Source of the DNA: Variovorax davisae
GTDB lineage: Bacteria > Pseudomonadota > Gammaproteobacteria > Burkholderiales > Burkholderiaceae_C
Assembly (NCBI RefSeq): GCF_030316845.1
Contig: NZ_JASZYS010000021.1
Coordinates: 54,936-118,935 of the forward strand
DNA length: 64,000 nucleotides
Direction of reading: 5' to 3'
A program made the position numbers and the translations under genes. The notes beneath the pieces are model-generated. The model was not told where the DNA came from. It saw nothing but the letters and a program-made list of their open reading frames with translations, and ran no database searches. Shown one piece after another: positions 1 to 7,737 of the stretch; position 1 is the first letter of the stretch; every line of letters starts with the position of its first letter.

Positions 1-396
<396 letters not shown>

Positions 397-404
397 GCAA
401 GGCG

Positions 405-423
405 GCCGGCGCGCTGCGCCGGC
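405..423 (+). terminator. GC-rich hairpin between the LivF-like gene and the nic-type operon
   Basis: A perfect inverted repeat GCCGGCGC-gct-GCGCCGGC lies 8 bp after the livF stop. The 8 bp stem is strong, but no T-run follows, so it may be a weak terminator or an mRNA-stabilising hairpin separating the two operons. Confidence 0.4.
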
Positions 424-441
424 GTCTTCGCCGTCCCGTCC

Positions 442-457
442 TTGAATTAATTGATCG
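442..457 (+). promoter_or_regulatory. Candidate operator of the pyridine-degradation operon
   Basis: The leader of the monooxygenase gene contains an AT-rich island with TTGAATTAATTGATCG. Its core GAATTAATT is also present, inverted, just upstream of the tetR gene at the far end of the cluster (5746-5754). Such AT-only words are rare in this GC-rich sequence, so a shared TetR binding site is plausible. A convincing -10 box at a distance compatible with the GGAG ribosome site (470-473) could not be assigned. Confidence 0.4.
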
Positions 458-481
458 TTTATTTATTCTGGAGATTCGAGT

Positions 482-1711
482 ATGAGTAGAGCAATCCGCG
501 TCGGCATCGTCGGCGCCGGCATCGGCGGCGTGGCCCTGGCGCGCGCACTGCGGCTGCGCGGCATCGACGCCCATCTGTTCGAGCGGGCGCCAGCCTTCGG
601 CGAGATCGGCGCCGGCGTCCAGATGACGCCGAACGCCGCCAAGGTGCTGCAGGCGCTCGGCGTCGGCGACGGCCTGGCGCGCATCGGCTTCCTGCCCGAA
701 GCCATGGTCGGGCGCAATTGGGAAGATGCGCGCGAGCTGTTCCGCACGCCGTTGAAGGACGTCTGCCCGCGGCTGTTCGGTGCCGGCTTCTACCATGTGC
801 ACCGCGCCGACCTGCACGCGATCCTGTGCGAAGGCATCCCGGCCGACCGCGTGCGCTTCAACGTGCAGTGCACCGGCGTCACGCAGCGCGGCGACCAGGC
901 GGTGGCGCTGTTCGACGACGGCAGCAACTTCGAGGCGGACCTGATCGTCGGCGCCGACGGCATCCATTCGGCGGTGCGCGATGCGCTCTGGGGCAAGACC
1001 GATGCGCGCTTCACCGGCCACATGTGCTGGCGCGCGCTGGTGCCGGTGGCGCAGCATCCGCTGCCTTTCGTCAGCCCCGACGCCTCGTTCTGGATGGGCC
1101 CGAAGGCGCACATCGTCACCTACTACGTGAAGGGCGGCGCGGCCGTCAACATCGTGGCGGTCAACGAGAGCGCCGACTGGGTGGCGGAGTCATGGACCGA
1201 GCCGAGCACGCGCGAGGAACTGCTGGCCGCCTATGCGGGCTGGCATCCGAACATCATCGAGCTGTTCGAGCGCACCGACACCTCGCAGATCTTCAAGTGG
1301 GGCCTGTTCGACCGCGATCCGATGGCGCAATGGTCGCAGGGCAGCGTCACGCTGCTGGGCGACGCGGCGCATCCCATGCTGCCGTTCCTGTCGCAAGGCG
1401 CCGCGATGGCGATCGAGGACGGCTACGTGCTGGCTGCCGCGCTGGCGCACTTCGGCACCGACCGGGACGCCGCGCTGCGTGCCTACGAGGCCGAGCGGCG
1501 CCCGCGCACCGCGCGCGTGCAGCTCGAAGCCCGCGAGCGCGGCCGCACCTACCACCTGTCGACGCCCGAGGAGCAGCGCGAGCGCGACCTGGCTTTCCAG
1601 CAGCAGCAGGCCAGCAATCCGAATGCGGTCGGGATCAAGGCCGAGTGGGTCTACGAGTACGACGCGACGCGCTGCGTCGAGCGCTTCGACACCGAAGCCT
1701 CGCTGGCCTGA
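482..1711 (+). CDS. nicC: FAD-dependent aromatic monooxygenase, probable 6-hydroxynicotinate 3-monooxygenase (NicC-like)
   Basis: This 409-residue group A flavoprotein hydroxylase has the dinucleotide-binding motif GIVGAGIGG (residues 8-16), the DG motif around GADGIHS (157-163) and the second FAD motif LLGDAAHPM near residue 305. It heads an operon for 2,5-dihydroxypyridine cleavage, so the expected reaction is decarboxylating hydroxylation of 6-hydroxynicotinate to 2,5-dihydroxypyridine, as done by NicC. Residue 47, reported as a substrate-contact His in Pseudomonas putida NicC, is Gln here (GAGVQMTPN), as in salicylate and 3-hydroxybenzoate hydroxylases; His210 and Tyr214/215 are present. 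The substrate may thus differ. GGAG at 470-473 supports the start. The family is certain, the substrate is inferred from neighbours. Confidence 0.8.
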   Translation: MSRAIRVGIVGAGIGGVALARALRLRGIDAHLFERAPAFGEIGAGVQMTPNAAKVLQALGVGDGLARIGFLPEAMVGRNWEDARELFRTPLKDVCPRLFGAGFYHVHRADLHAILCEGIPADRVRFNVQCTGVTQRGDQAVALFDDGSNFEADLIVGADGIHSAVRDALWGKTDARFTGHMCWRALVPVAQHPLPFVSPDASFWMGPKAHIVTYYVKGGAAVNIVAVNESADWVAESWTEPSTREELLAAYAGWHPNIIELFERTDTSQIFKWGLFDRDPMAQWSQGSVTLLGDAAHPMLPFLSQGAAMAIEDGYVLAAALAHFGTDRDAALRAYEAERRPRTARVQLEARERGRTYHLSTPEEQRERDLAFQQQQASNPNAVGIKAEWVYEYDATRCVERFDTEASLA

Positions 1712-1727
1712 ACCGGGAGCAAAGCAG

Positions 1728-2507
1728 ATGACGAAGAACTACCGCATCGGCCAGATCGTGCCGAGTTCCAACACCACCATGGAGACCGAGATTCCCGCGA
1801 TGCTGCGCTTGCGCGAGCAGGTCCGGCCCGAGCGCTTCACGTTCCACTCGGCGCGCATGCGCATGAAGCACGTCAACAAGGACGAGCTGGCCGCGATGGA
1901 TGCGCAATCCGACCGCTGCGCGCTCGAACTCAGCGACGCCCGCGTCGACGTGCTCGGCTATGCCTGCCTGGTGGCCATCATGGCGATGGGCCGCGGCTAC
2001 CACAGGCAGTCCGAGTCGCGTTTGCGGGCGGCCACCGAAAGCAACCTGGGCGCTGCGCCGGTGGTCACCAGCGCGGGCGCCCTGGTCGATGCGCTCCGCG
2101 TGATCGGCGCCAGGCGCATCGCGCTGGTGGCGCCCTACATGGTGCCGCTCACGAAGATGGTGGTCGACTACATCGAGCACGAGGGCTTCGAGGTGGTCGA
2201 CTGGCGCGCGCTCGAGATCCCCGACAACCTCGAGGTCGGCCGGCACGATCCGCGCGAGCTGCCTGGCATCGTCGCCGGCATGAACACCGACGGGGTCGAC
2301 GCGATCGTGCTGTCGGCCTGCGTGCAGATGCCGTCGCTCGCGGCCATCGCACAGGTCGAGGCCGCGACCGGCAAGCCGGTCGTGACGGCTGCGGTCGCGA
2401 CCACCTTCGCGATGCTCGGCGCGCTCGGCCTGGAGCAGGTGGTGCCCGGTGCGGGGGCCTTGTTGTCCGGCGCCTACTCGACAGTGCGCGAGGGAGGCCT
2501 GCGGTGA
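1728..2507 (+). CDS. nicE: Maleate cis-trans isomerase (NicE)
   Basis: This 259-residue protein of the Asp/Glu racemase superfamily converts maleate to fumarate, the last step of the maleamate pathway. The N-terminal signature IGQIVPSSNTTMETE is typical of maleate isomerases, and both catalytic cysteines are present: Cys80 in GYACLVAIM and Cys198 in LSACVQMPS. The ATG at 1728 follows the monooxygenase by 16 bp with an AGCAAAGCAG leader. The stop overlaps the GTG start of the deformylase (GTGA), indicating translational coupling. The complete set of downstream enzymes supports this role over arylmalonate decarboxylase or hydantoin racemase alternatives. Confidence 0.9.
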   Translation: MTKNYRIGQIVPSSNTTMETEIPAMLRLREQVRPERFTFHSARMRMKHVNKDELAAMDAQSDRCALELSDARVDVLGYACLVAIMAMGRGYHRQSESRLRAATESNLGAAPVVTSAGALVDALRVIGARRIALVAPYMVPLTKMVVDYIEHEGFEVVDWRALEIPDNLEVGRHDPRELPGIVAGMNTDGVDAIVLSACVQMPSLAAIAQVEAATGKPVVTAAVATTFAMLGALGLEQVVPGAGALLSGAYSTVREGGLR

Positions 2508-3334
2508 GCGGAAGCACCTTCCTCCACGGCGCCCACGTGCATGCCAACGGCATCCGCCAGCACTACCTGCGCTACGGCGGCACGCAGGGCGAGCGCGCCG
2601 GCCGCGATGCCGTCGTGCTGCTGCCCGGCATCACCAGCCCCGCCGTCACCTGGGGCTTCGTGGCCGAGCGCTTCGGGCGCCACTTCGATACCTACGTCCT
2701 CGACATCCGCGGGCGCGGCCTGAGCGAGGCGTCGGCGGCGCTCGACTACGGGCTCGATGCCCAGGCCGCCGACGCGATCGCGTTCGCCCAGGCCCTCGGG
2801 CTGCGCCGCTATGCCTTCGTCGGCCATTCGATGGGCGGGCGCATCGGCCTTCGCGCGGCCGGCCGGCGGCCGGACGGACTCACGCGCCTGGTCGCGGTCG
2901 ATCCGCCCGTGTCGGGGCCGGGCCGGCGGCCCTATCCGGCCCAGCTGCCGTGGTACGTGGATTCGATCCGGCTCGCGCGCCAGGGCATCTCGCTCGAACA
3001 GATGCGCGGGTTCTGCCCGACCTGGAGCGAAGCGCAGCTGCGCCTGCGCGCCCAGTGGCTGCACACCTGCGACGAGCGCGCGATCGTCGCCAGCTTCAAC
3101 GACTTCCAGTCCGACGACATCCATGCCGACCTGCCGCGCATCGCGGTGCCGCTGCTGCTCATGACCGCCGAGCGCGGCGACGTGGTGCGCGAAGCGGAGG
3201 TCGACGAGCTGCGCGCGCTGGCGCCGTCGCTGCGCGAAGTGCGCGTGGCCGGCGCCGGCCACATGATCCCGTGGGACAACGAAGACGGCTTCCACCGCGC
3301 CTTCGGCGACTTCCTCGGCCATCCCCTCGACTGA
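2504..3334 (+). CDS. nicD: N-formylmaleamate deformylase (NicD), alpha/beta hydrolase
   Basis: A 276-residue alpha/beta hydrolase with the nucleophile elbow VGHSMGG (Ser109), an oxyanion region LLPGITS (39-45) and a C-terminal catalytic His in AGAGHMIPWDNED near residue 251. NicD hydrolyses N-formylmaleamate, the ring-opening product of 2,5-dihydroxypyridine dioxygenase, to maleamate and formate. It begins with GTG overlapping the nicE stop by 4 bp and is followed after 22 bp by the dioxygenase, so substrate channel order and gene order match. Fold assignment is certain; the substrate follows from position in the operon. Confidence 0.87.
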   Translation: MSGSTFLHGAHVHANGIRQHYLRYGGTQGERAGRDAVVLLPGITSPAVTWGFVAERFGRHFDTYVLDIRGRGLSEASAALDYGLDAQAADAIAFAQALGLRRYAFVGHSMGGRIGLRAAGRRPDGLTRLVAVDPPVSGPGRRPYPAQLPWYVDSIRLARQGISLEQMRGFCPTWSEAQLRLRAQWLHTCDERAIVASFNDFQSDDIHADLPRIAVPLLLMTAERGDVVREAEVDELRALAPSLREVRVAGAGHMIPWDNEDGFHRAFGDFLGHPLD

Positions 3335-3356
3335 ACCGCACACCCAAGGAGAAACC

Positions 3357-4424
3357 ATGGCAGTCAGCGACACCGACCTGATCCGCGCCTGGACCCAGGT
3401 CCTCGCGCTTTCCAAGCTGCGTGCCGGCGACGCCGTCACCGTGCTCACCAGCGACCACACGCATCCGCAGACGCTGCGCTGCGCGATCACCGCCGCCACC
3501 ATGCTCGGCGCCTGCGTCAGCCGGCTCGACCTGCCGCCGGTCAACGGCGAGAAATCGCTGAGCCGCGACACGCTGGCCTACCTCGGCACCACGCCGCTCA
3601 CCGGCAACCGGGCCGCCATCGCGGCGCTCAAGGCCAGCGACCTGGTGCTCGACCTGATGACCCTGTTGTTCTCGCCCGAGCAGCACGAGATCCTGGCGGG
3701 CGGCACCAGGATTCTGCTGGCCGTCGAGCCGCCCGAGGTGCTGCTGCGCATGGTGCCGACGATGGCCGACTACCACCGCGTGCAGGCCGGCGTGGCGCTG
3801 CTCGAGGGCCGCAAGGAAATGCGCGTGACCTCGCCCGGCGGCACCGACCTGCGCTGCCCGCTCGGCGACTACCCGGTGACGGCCGAATACGGCTTCGTCG
3901 ACCGCCCTGGGCGCTGGGACCACTGGCCCAGCGGCTTCGCCTTCACCTGGCCCAACGAGGGCGGGGCGCAGGGGCGCATCGTGCTCGCCAAGGGCGACGT
4001 GCTGCTGCCGATGAAGTCCTATGTCGGCGAAGCCATCGAGCTCACGGTCGAGCACGGCTTCGTGACCCGCATCGAAGGCGGCGCCGAGGCCGAGCTGCTC
4101 GGCGAGTACATCGAATCCTTCGCCGACCCCGAGGCCTATGCCATCTCGCACATCGGCTGGGGACTGCAGAAGCGGGCCTACTGGTCGACCCTCGGCCTCT
4201 ACGACCGCGAAGCCACGCTGGGCATGGACGCCCGCGCGGTCAGCGGCAACTTCCTGTTCTCGCTCGGCCCGAACAACGAGGCCGGCGGCAGCCGCACCAC
4301 GGCCTGCCACATCGACATCCCGATGCGCCGCTGCGACGTCTTCGTCGACGCGCTGCAGGTGGTGCGCGACGGCAAGGTGGTCGAGGAACTGATGGCCGCC
4401 GGGGAGGGCGCCGCGCATGCATGA
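3357..4424 (+). CDS. nicX: 2,5-dihydroxypyridine 5,6-dioxygenase (NicX)
   Basis: A 355-residue Fe(II) ring-cleaving dioxygenase that opens 2,5-dihydroxypyridine to N-formylmaleamate. The three iron ligands known for P. putida NicX, His265, His318 and Asp320, are found here at exactly the same positions (SHIGWG and CHID), and the length fits the family. This enzyme class is not related to common extradiol dioxygenases, so the match is diagnostic. An AAGGAG ribosome site stands 8 bp before the ATG. The stop overlaps the start of the amidohydrolase gene by 8 bp. This is the anchor gene that identifies the pathway. Confidence 0.93.
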   Translation: MAVSDTDLIRAWTQVLALSKLRAGDAVTVLTSDHTHPQTLRCAITAATMLGACVSRLDLPPVNGEKSLSRDTLAYLGTTPLTGNRAAIAALKASDLVLDLMTLLFSPEQHEILAGGTRILLAVEPPEVLLRMVPTMADYHRVQAGVALLEGRKEMRVTSPGGTDLRCPLGDYPVTAEYGFVDRPGRWDHWPSGFAFTWPNEGGAQGRIVLAKGDVLLPMKSYVGEAIELTVEHGFVTRIEGGAEAELLGEYIESFADPEAYAISHIGWGLQKRAYWSTLGLYDREATLGMDARAVSGNFLFSLGPNNEAGGSRTTACHIDIPMRRCDVFVDALQVVRDGKVVEELMAAGEGAAHA

Positions 4425-5034
4425 CGAATCGCAGGTCTATCGGCGCCAGGGCTTCGGCGCCGGGCTCGGCGTGCGGCCGCCCGTCGGCCTGCTGATCGTC
4501 GACTTCGTCAACGGCTTCGCGGACCCGGCGCTGTTCGGCGGCGGCAACATCGCACCGGCGATCGCGCGCACCGTGCCGCTGCTGGCGCTGGCGCGCGAGC
4601 GCGGTTGGCCGGTGGCGCACAGCCGCATCGTCTACGCCGACGACGACGGCGACGCCAACATCTTCAGCCAGAAGGTGCCGGGCATGCTGGGCCTGAAGGG
4701 GCATTCGCCGGCAAGCGCGATCGTGGCCGAACTCGCGCCGCGTGCCGGCGAGCTGGTGGTGCGCAAGAACGTGCCGTCGGCCTTTTTCGGCACCACGCTG
4801 GCGCCCTGGCTGACGCAGCGCGGCGTGCGGACCCTGCTGGTGGCGGGCTGCGTCACCAGCGGCTGCGTGCGCGCCAGCGTGGTGGATGCGATGTGCTGGG
4901 GCTTCGCGCCGGTCGTGCTGTCCGATTGCGTGGGCGACCGCGCGATCGCGCCGCACGATGCGAGCCTGTTCGACATCGGGCAGAAGTACGGCGACGTGAT
5001 GCGCCTGGCCGAACTGCGTGAGCGGCTTTCCTAG
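4417..5034 (+). CDS. nicF: Maleamate amidohydrolase (NicF), isochorismatase-like
   Basis: A 205-residue cysteine hydrolase of the isochorismatase superfamily that releases ammonia from maleamate to give maleate, the substrate of the maleate isomerase in the same operon. The Asp-Lys-Cys triad is visible: Asp29 in LLIVDFVNGF, Lys117 in VVRKNVPSAF and Cys150 in TSGCVRASVVDA. The start overlaps nicX by 8 bp. It is the last gene of the operon and faces the tetR gene tail to tail with only 12 bp between the stops. Confidence in the specific substrate comes from the complete pathway around it. Confidence 0.9.
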   Translation: MHDESQVYRRQGFGAGLGVRPPVGLLIVDFVNGFADPALFGGGNIAPAIARTVPLLALARERGWPVAHSRIVYADDDGDANIFSQKVPGMLGLKGHSPASAIVAELAPRAGELVVRKNVPSAFFGTTLAPWLTQRGVRTLLVAGCVTSGCVRASVVDAMCWGFAPVVLSDCVGDRAIAPHDASLFDIGQKYGDVMRLAELRERLS

Positions 5035-5046
5035 CCGCACCGGCGT

Positions 5047-5733
5047 TCAGCGCGCCTCGAAGCCGCCGACCACGAAGCGGGTCACCTGGTCGATCAGCGC
5101 CTCGGTGTCCTCGGGGTCGTACAGGCCCTTGGGCGTCATCTCCTCCATCCGGTGGGTGTCGGAGAAGGCATAGAGGTAGGTGCCGATCATCAGGGTCACG
5201 CGCCAGTAGGCATCGAGCTCGCCCAGCTTCGGCAGTGCCTCGCGCAGCACCTCGACATAGCGCCGGGTCGAACCGCCGTAGGCGTCGGTGCGCAGCTTGT
5301 ACGAGATCTCCGGCGGCTCGGTGTGCAGCCGGGCCTGCAAGCGCAGGAAGGCCCGCCCCTGCGGCGTGCCGCGCAGCGTCAGCGTCGGCAGCAGGAAGGC
5401 GCGCACGATGCCGCGCACGTTCGGCTTGCCGGCCGCGCGCATCGCCTCCAGGTTCTCGAGGCGCTGCTGCGAGATCACCTGGCCGCGGCGCAGGAAGACT
5501 TCCTCGAACAGTCCGAACTTCGAGCCGAAGTAATAGCTGATCAGGGCCTGCGTCACCTTGGCGCGGGTGGCGACTTCGCGCAGCGTGGTGCCGGCGAAGC
5601 CGAGGTTCGCGAACATCTCTTCGGCCGCATCGAGGATCTCGTCGCGCACGACGCTCGCGCCTTCCGGACGCCCGGGTCCCTTGTGCTTGATCGCCGCTTG
5701 CTTGGCTTTGGCGGGCCTGTCCGCTGTCTTCAT
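5047..5733 (-). CDS. TetR/AcrR family regulator, probable regulator of the pyridine operon
   Basis: A 228-residue TetR-type repressor. After a basic tail (KAKQAAIKHKGPGRPEG) comes the helix-turn-helix region ILDAAEEMFANLGFAGTTLREVATRAKVTQALISYYFGSK (about residues 32-70); the C-terminal two thirds is the ligand domain. The ATG at 5733 is chosen because the open frame further upstream has no family similarity. It converges with nicF. P. putida uses a MarR-type NicR for the same pathway, so a TetR regulator here would be a different control solution. The GAATTAATT word upstream of both transcription units is a candidate operator. Confidence 0.85.
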   Translation of the reverse strand: MKTADRPAKAKQAAIKHKGPGRPEGASVVRDEILDAAEEMFANLGFAGTTLREVATRAKVTQALISYYFGSKFGLFEEVFLRRGQVISQQRLENLEAMRAAGKPNVRGIVRAFLLPTLTLRGTPQGRAFLRLQARLHTEPPEISYKLRTDAYGGSTRRYVEVLREALPKLGELDAYWRVTLMIGTYLYAFSDTHRMEEMTPKGLYDPEDTEALIDQVTRFVVGGFEAR

Positions 5734-5745
5734 GTTTGATTGCTT

Positions 5746-5754
5746 AATTAATTC
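5746..5754 (-). promoter_or_regulatory. GAATTAATT element upstream of tetR
   Basis: The region 12-21 bp before the tetR start contains GAATTAATT (minus strand) within TTAATTAATT, the same word found in the leader of the monooxygenase gene. It may be the regulator's own operator. Evidence is only the shared sequence. Confidence 0.35.
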
Positions 5755-5833
5755 GAAGGTGATGATACCGAGGGCGCCGGGGCGGCGAAGCGCGATGGCG
5801 CGCGAGCGCCACGGCAGTCTGGCAATTTTTACG

Positions 5834-5862
5834 TAGACAGTCGCCGGCCCGCTGCCTAGACT
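5834..5862 (+). promoter_or_regulatory. Sigma-70-like promoter of a short transcript
   Basis: TAGACA (5834-5839, 5 of 6 to the -35 consensus), a 17 bp spacer and TAGACT (5857-5862, 4 of 6 to the -10). The predicted start near 5869 leads into a stretch that ends in a strong terminator at 6009-6037, giving a transcript of about 170 nt. Confidence 0.5.
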
Positions 5863-5880
5863 TCCCTTCAATCCCTGCCC

Positions 5881-5976
5881 ATGAACGCCCCCACCATGTT
5901 CCCGCACCTGTCGATCCCTAGCCTTCGCACCTTCGTTGCCTTCGGGCGGCGCGGTCGAATCATGTGGGGCAGCTAG
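5881..5976 (+). CDS. Possible 31-residue peptide in a short terminated transcript
   Basis: An open frame MNAPTMFPHLSIPSL... ending GRIMWGS lies between a candidate promoter and an intrinsic terminator. No Shine-Dalgarno sequence is visible and the leader would be only about 12 nt, so the RNA could equally be a small noncoding RNA. The peptide is basic and ends in a hydrophobic tail; it is not recognised. It is independent of its neighbours because the terminator separates it from the lipoprotein gene downstream and tetR is transcribed away from it. Confidence 0.35.
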   Translation: MNAPTMFPHLSIPSLRTFVAFGRRGRIMWGS

Positions 5977-6008
5977 CCCGCTTCAGTTCGACAAGCGCCC
6001 CTCTCAAA

Positions 6009-6037
6009 GGCAACGAGTTCAGCTCGTTGCCTTTTTT
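6009..6037 (+). terminator. Strong rho-independent terminator
   Basis: GGCAACGAG-ttcag-CTCGTTGCC followed by TTTTTT: a perfect 9 bp stem, 5 nt loop and 6 T. On the other strand the stem is followed by a shorter run, so it works mainly on the plus strand, ending the short transcript begun near 5869. Confidence 0.9.
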
Positions 6038-6055
6038 CATTCCTGGACCTGAATC

Positions 6056-6394
6056 ATGTTCAAACCCGATGCGTTGAAATGGTGGTTGGAATCCGTTCTC
6101 GCCGTGCTGGTGTGCTGCACCGGCCTGGCCGGCTGCGACCTTGCCCCCAGCGTCCTCTTCGTGGCCGATGGAAGCCCGCTGCGCCTGCTGCAGTTGACCG
6201 ACGCCCATGACGGCTGCCCGGCGCCGCGGCGGGTCTGCTTCCTGGCCACCTGGGATGGGCAGACGACCCGTGGCTGCTGGGTGCGCGAAGCGGGCAGCGT
6301 CCGGATCTCCCTGCCGCACGAAGAGCAGAGCGTGCCGGTGGCCAGCTTCCGGCCGACCGCTTACGCCGAGTTCCGGCGCGCGTCGCTGGATTAG
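6056..6394 (+). CDS. Hypothetical small lipoprotein
   Basis: A 112-residue protein with a short basic N-terminus, a hydrophobic stretch (VLAVLVCCTGL) and a lipobox LAGC with Cys27 as the lipidated residue, so it is probably attached to a membrane facing the periplasm. The mature part has three further cysteines (in DGCPAP, VCFLA, RGCWV) and no domain I recognise. No clear Shine-Dalgarno site is seen. It lies directly after a terminator and ends 10 bp before the -35 box of the next operon, so it appears to be a single-gene unit. Confidence 0.55.
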   Translation: MFKPDALKWWLESVLAVLVCCTGLAGCDLAPSVLFVADGSPLRLLQLTDAHDGCPAPRRVCFLATWDGQTTRGCWVREAGSVRISLPHEEQSVPVASFRPTAYAEFRRASLD

Positions 6395-6403
6395 GCGGTG
6401 GGC

Positions 6404-6433
6404 TTGACATGCAGGTGTTTGCCTGCATATTAT
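6404..6433 (+). promoter_or_regulatory. ArsR operon promoter with operator inside the spacer
   Basis: TTGACA (6404-6409), 18 bp spacer, TATTAT (6428-6433). Between and overlapping the boxes is a perfect inverted repeat ATGCAGG-N6-CCTGCAT (6409-6428). Its position blocks RNA polymerase when bound, as expected for autorepression by the ArsR-type protein encoded just downstream. Confidence 0.8.
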
Positions 6434-6456
6434 GGCCCGACGCACACACACGACGA

Positions 6457-6771
6457 ATGGACGCTGACAAGGTTTTCAAGGCACTGGGCGACCCGACGCG
6501 CAGAAAGCTGCTCGACCTGCTCTACGAGAAAAACGGGCAGACGCTGGGCGAACTCTGCGAGCACCTGGACATGGCGCGGCAATCCGCCGCGCAGCACATC
6601 GGGCTGCTGGAGGCGGCCAACCTGGTGAGCACCGTGTGGCGTGGCCGGGAGAAGCTGCATTTCATCAACCCGGTGCCGCTGCACGAGGTCTACGAGCGAT
6701 GGGTGCGGAAATTCGAACGCCAGCGGCTCAGCCTGCTGCACGACCTGAAGAAGGAACTCGAAGGAGACTGA
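6457..6771 (+). CDS. ArsR/SmtB-type winged-helix repressor
   Basis: A 104-residue winged-helix repressor with the recognition region TLGELCEHLDMARQSAAQHIGLLEAANLV (residues 24-52) and the wing VWRGREKLHFIN. It lacks the CVC metal-binding pair of arsenic or cadmium sensors, so it belongs to the metal-independent ArsR branch that is usually paired with SRPBCC proteins. An ATG at 6409 in the same frame cannot be the start because it overlaps the -35 box; the ATG at 6457, about 17 nt after the expected transcription start, is used. Two bp separate the stop from the next gene. Confidence 0.88.
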   Translation: MDADKVFKALGDPTRRKLLDLLYEKNGQTLGELCEHLDMARQSAAQHIGLLEAANLVSTVWRGREKLHFINPVPLHEVYERWVRKFERQRLSLLHDLKKELEGD

Positions 6772-6773
6772 CC

Positions 6774-7238
6774 ATGAGCAAAGAGAAGACCAGCTTCGTC
6801 TACGTGACCTACATCCGCTCGACGCCGGAAAAGGTGTTCGAGGCCATCACCCGCCCTGAGATCGCCCGGCGCTACTGGGGCCACGAGAACGTCTCCGACT
6901 GGAAGCCCGGTTCGACCTGGGAGCACGTGCGCGCCAACGCGCAGCGCACGGTCAACGTGCTGGGCAAGGTGGTCGAGGTCGTGCCGCCGACGCGCCTGGT
7001 CGTCACCTGGGCGAGCCCCGCCCAGGCCGACGATCCGGCCAGCTACAGCCGGGTGCGCTTCGACGTCGAGGCCTACCAGGAGATGGTGCGGCTGACCGTC
7101 ACCCACGACGAACTCGAGGCCGGCAGCGGGATGGCCAAGGGCATCCAGCAGGGCTGGCCGATCGTGCTGTCCAGCCTGAAGTCCCTGCTGGAGACGGGGC
7201 AGGGCATCGATGTCTTCGCCAAGCCGCTGGCGGCCTGA
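6774..7238 (+). CDS. SRPBCC (AHSA1-like) family protein
   Basis: A 154-residue START/Bet v1-like protein with the opening FVYVTYIRSTPEKVFEAITRPEIARRYWGHEN and the closing segment GWPIVLSSLKSLLETG that are characteristic of the AHSA1 domain in ArsR-linked operons. Such proteins bind small hydrophobic ligands; the ligand is unknown. A GAAGGAGA ribosome site overlaps the end of the arsR gene, and the two are certainly cotranscribed. Confidence 0.88.
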   Translation: MSKEKTSFVYVTYIRSTPEKVFEAITRPEIARRYWGHENVSDWKPGSTWEHVRANAQRTVNVLGKVVEVVPPTRLVVTWASPAQADDPASYSRVRFDVEAYQEMVRLTVTHDELEAGSGMAKGIQQGWPIVLSSLKSLLETGQGIDVFAKPLAA

Positions 7239-7252
7239 ACCGGGCGACGACG

Positions 7253-7669
7253 ATGACACAGCCCTACACCGGCGGCTGCGCATGCGGCGCGATCCGCTAC
7301 GCCACCCGCCACGCGCCGATCTTCCAGAACCACTGCCAGTGCCGCGACTGCCAGCGGCGCAGCGGCACCGGGCACGGCTCCTACCTGACCTTTCCCGCGC
7401 GGGCCGAGATGTCGATCACCGGCGAGGCGAGGCTGTGGGAGGTGGCGGGCGACAGCGGCAGCATGAAGCTCCACGCCTTCTGCCCGGTCTGCGGAACGCC
7501 GGTCTACCTGCGCTTTGCCGCGATGCCGGACCTGATCGCGGTCCCAGCGGGCAGCCTGGACGAGCCCGGCCGCTTCGCGCCGCAGGTGCTCACCTACGGC
7601 GTGCGCGGGGCAGCGTGGGATGCCATCGACCCTTCGCTCCAGGCTTTCGAGCGGATGCCGACCGGTTAG
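7253..7669 (+). CDS. GFA/CENP-V domain zinc protein
   Basis: A 138-residue glutathione-dependent formaldehyde-activating (GFA) fold protein. The zinc-binding cysteines are present: Cys9/Cys11 in GGCACGAIRY, Cys28/Cys30/Cys33 in HCQCRDCQR and Cys77/Cys80 in CPVCGTPVY. It starts 14 bp after the SRPBCC gene and shares its operon. Most family members have no proven substrate, so S-hydroxymethylglutathione chemistry is only a possibility. Confidence 0.85.
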   Translation: MTQPYTGGCACGAIRYATRHAPIFQNHCQCRDCQRRSGTGHGSYLTFPARAEMSITGEARLWEVAGDSGSMKLHAFCPVCGTPVYLRFAAMPDLIAVPAGSLDEPGRFAPQVLTYGVRGAAWDAIDPSLQAFERMPTG

Positions 7670-7737
7670 CCGACGCGTCAGGGCAGCCTGCCGCGCCGCG
7701 CATGCGCGCGCAGGCCGCCGCCCGACCCGCGCCGGCC

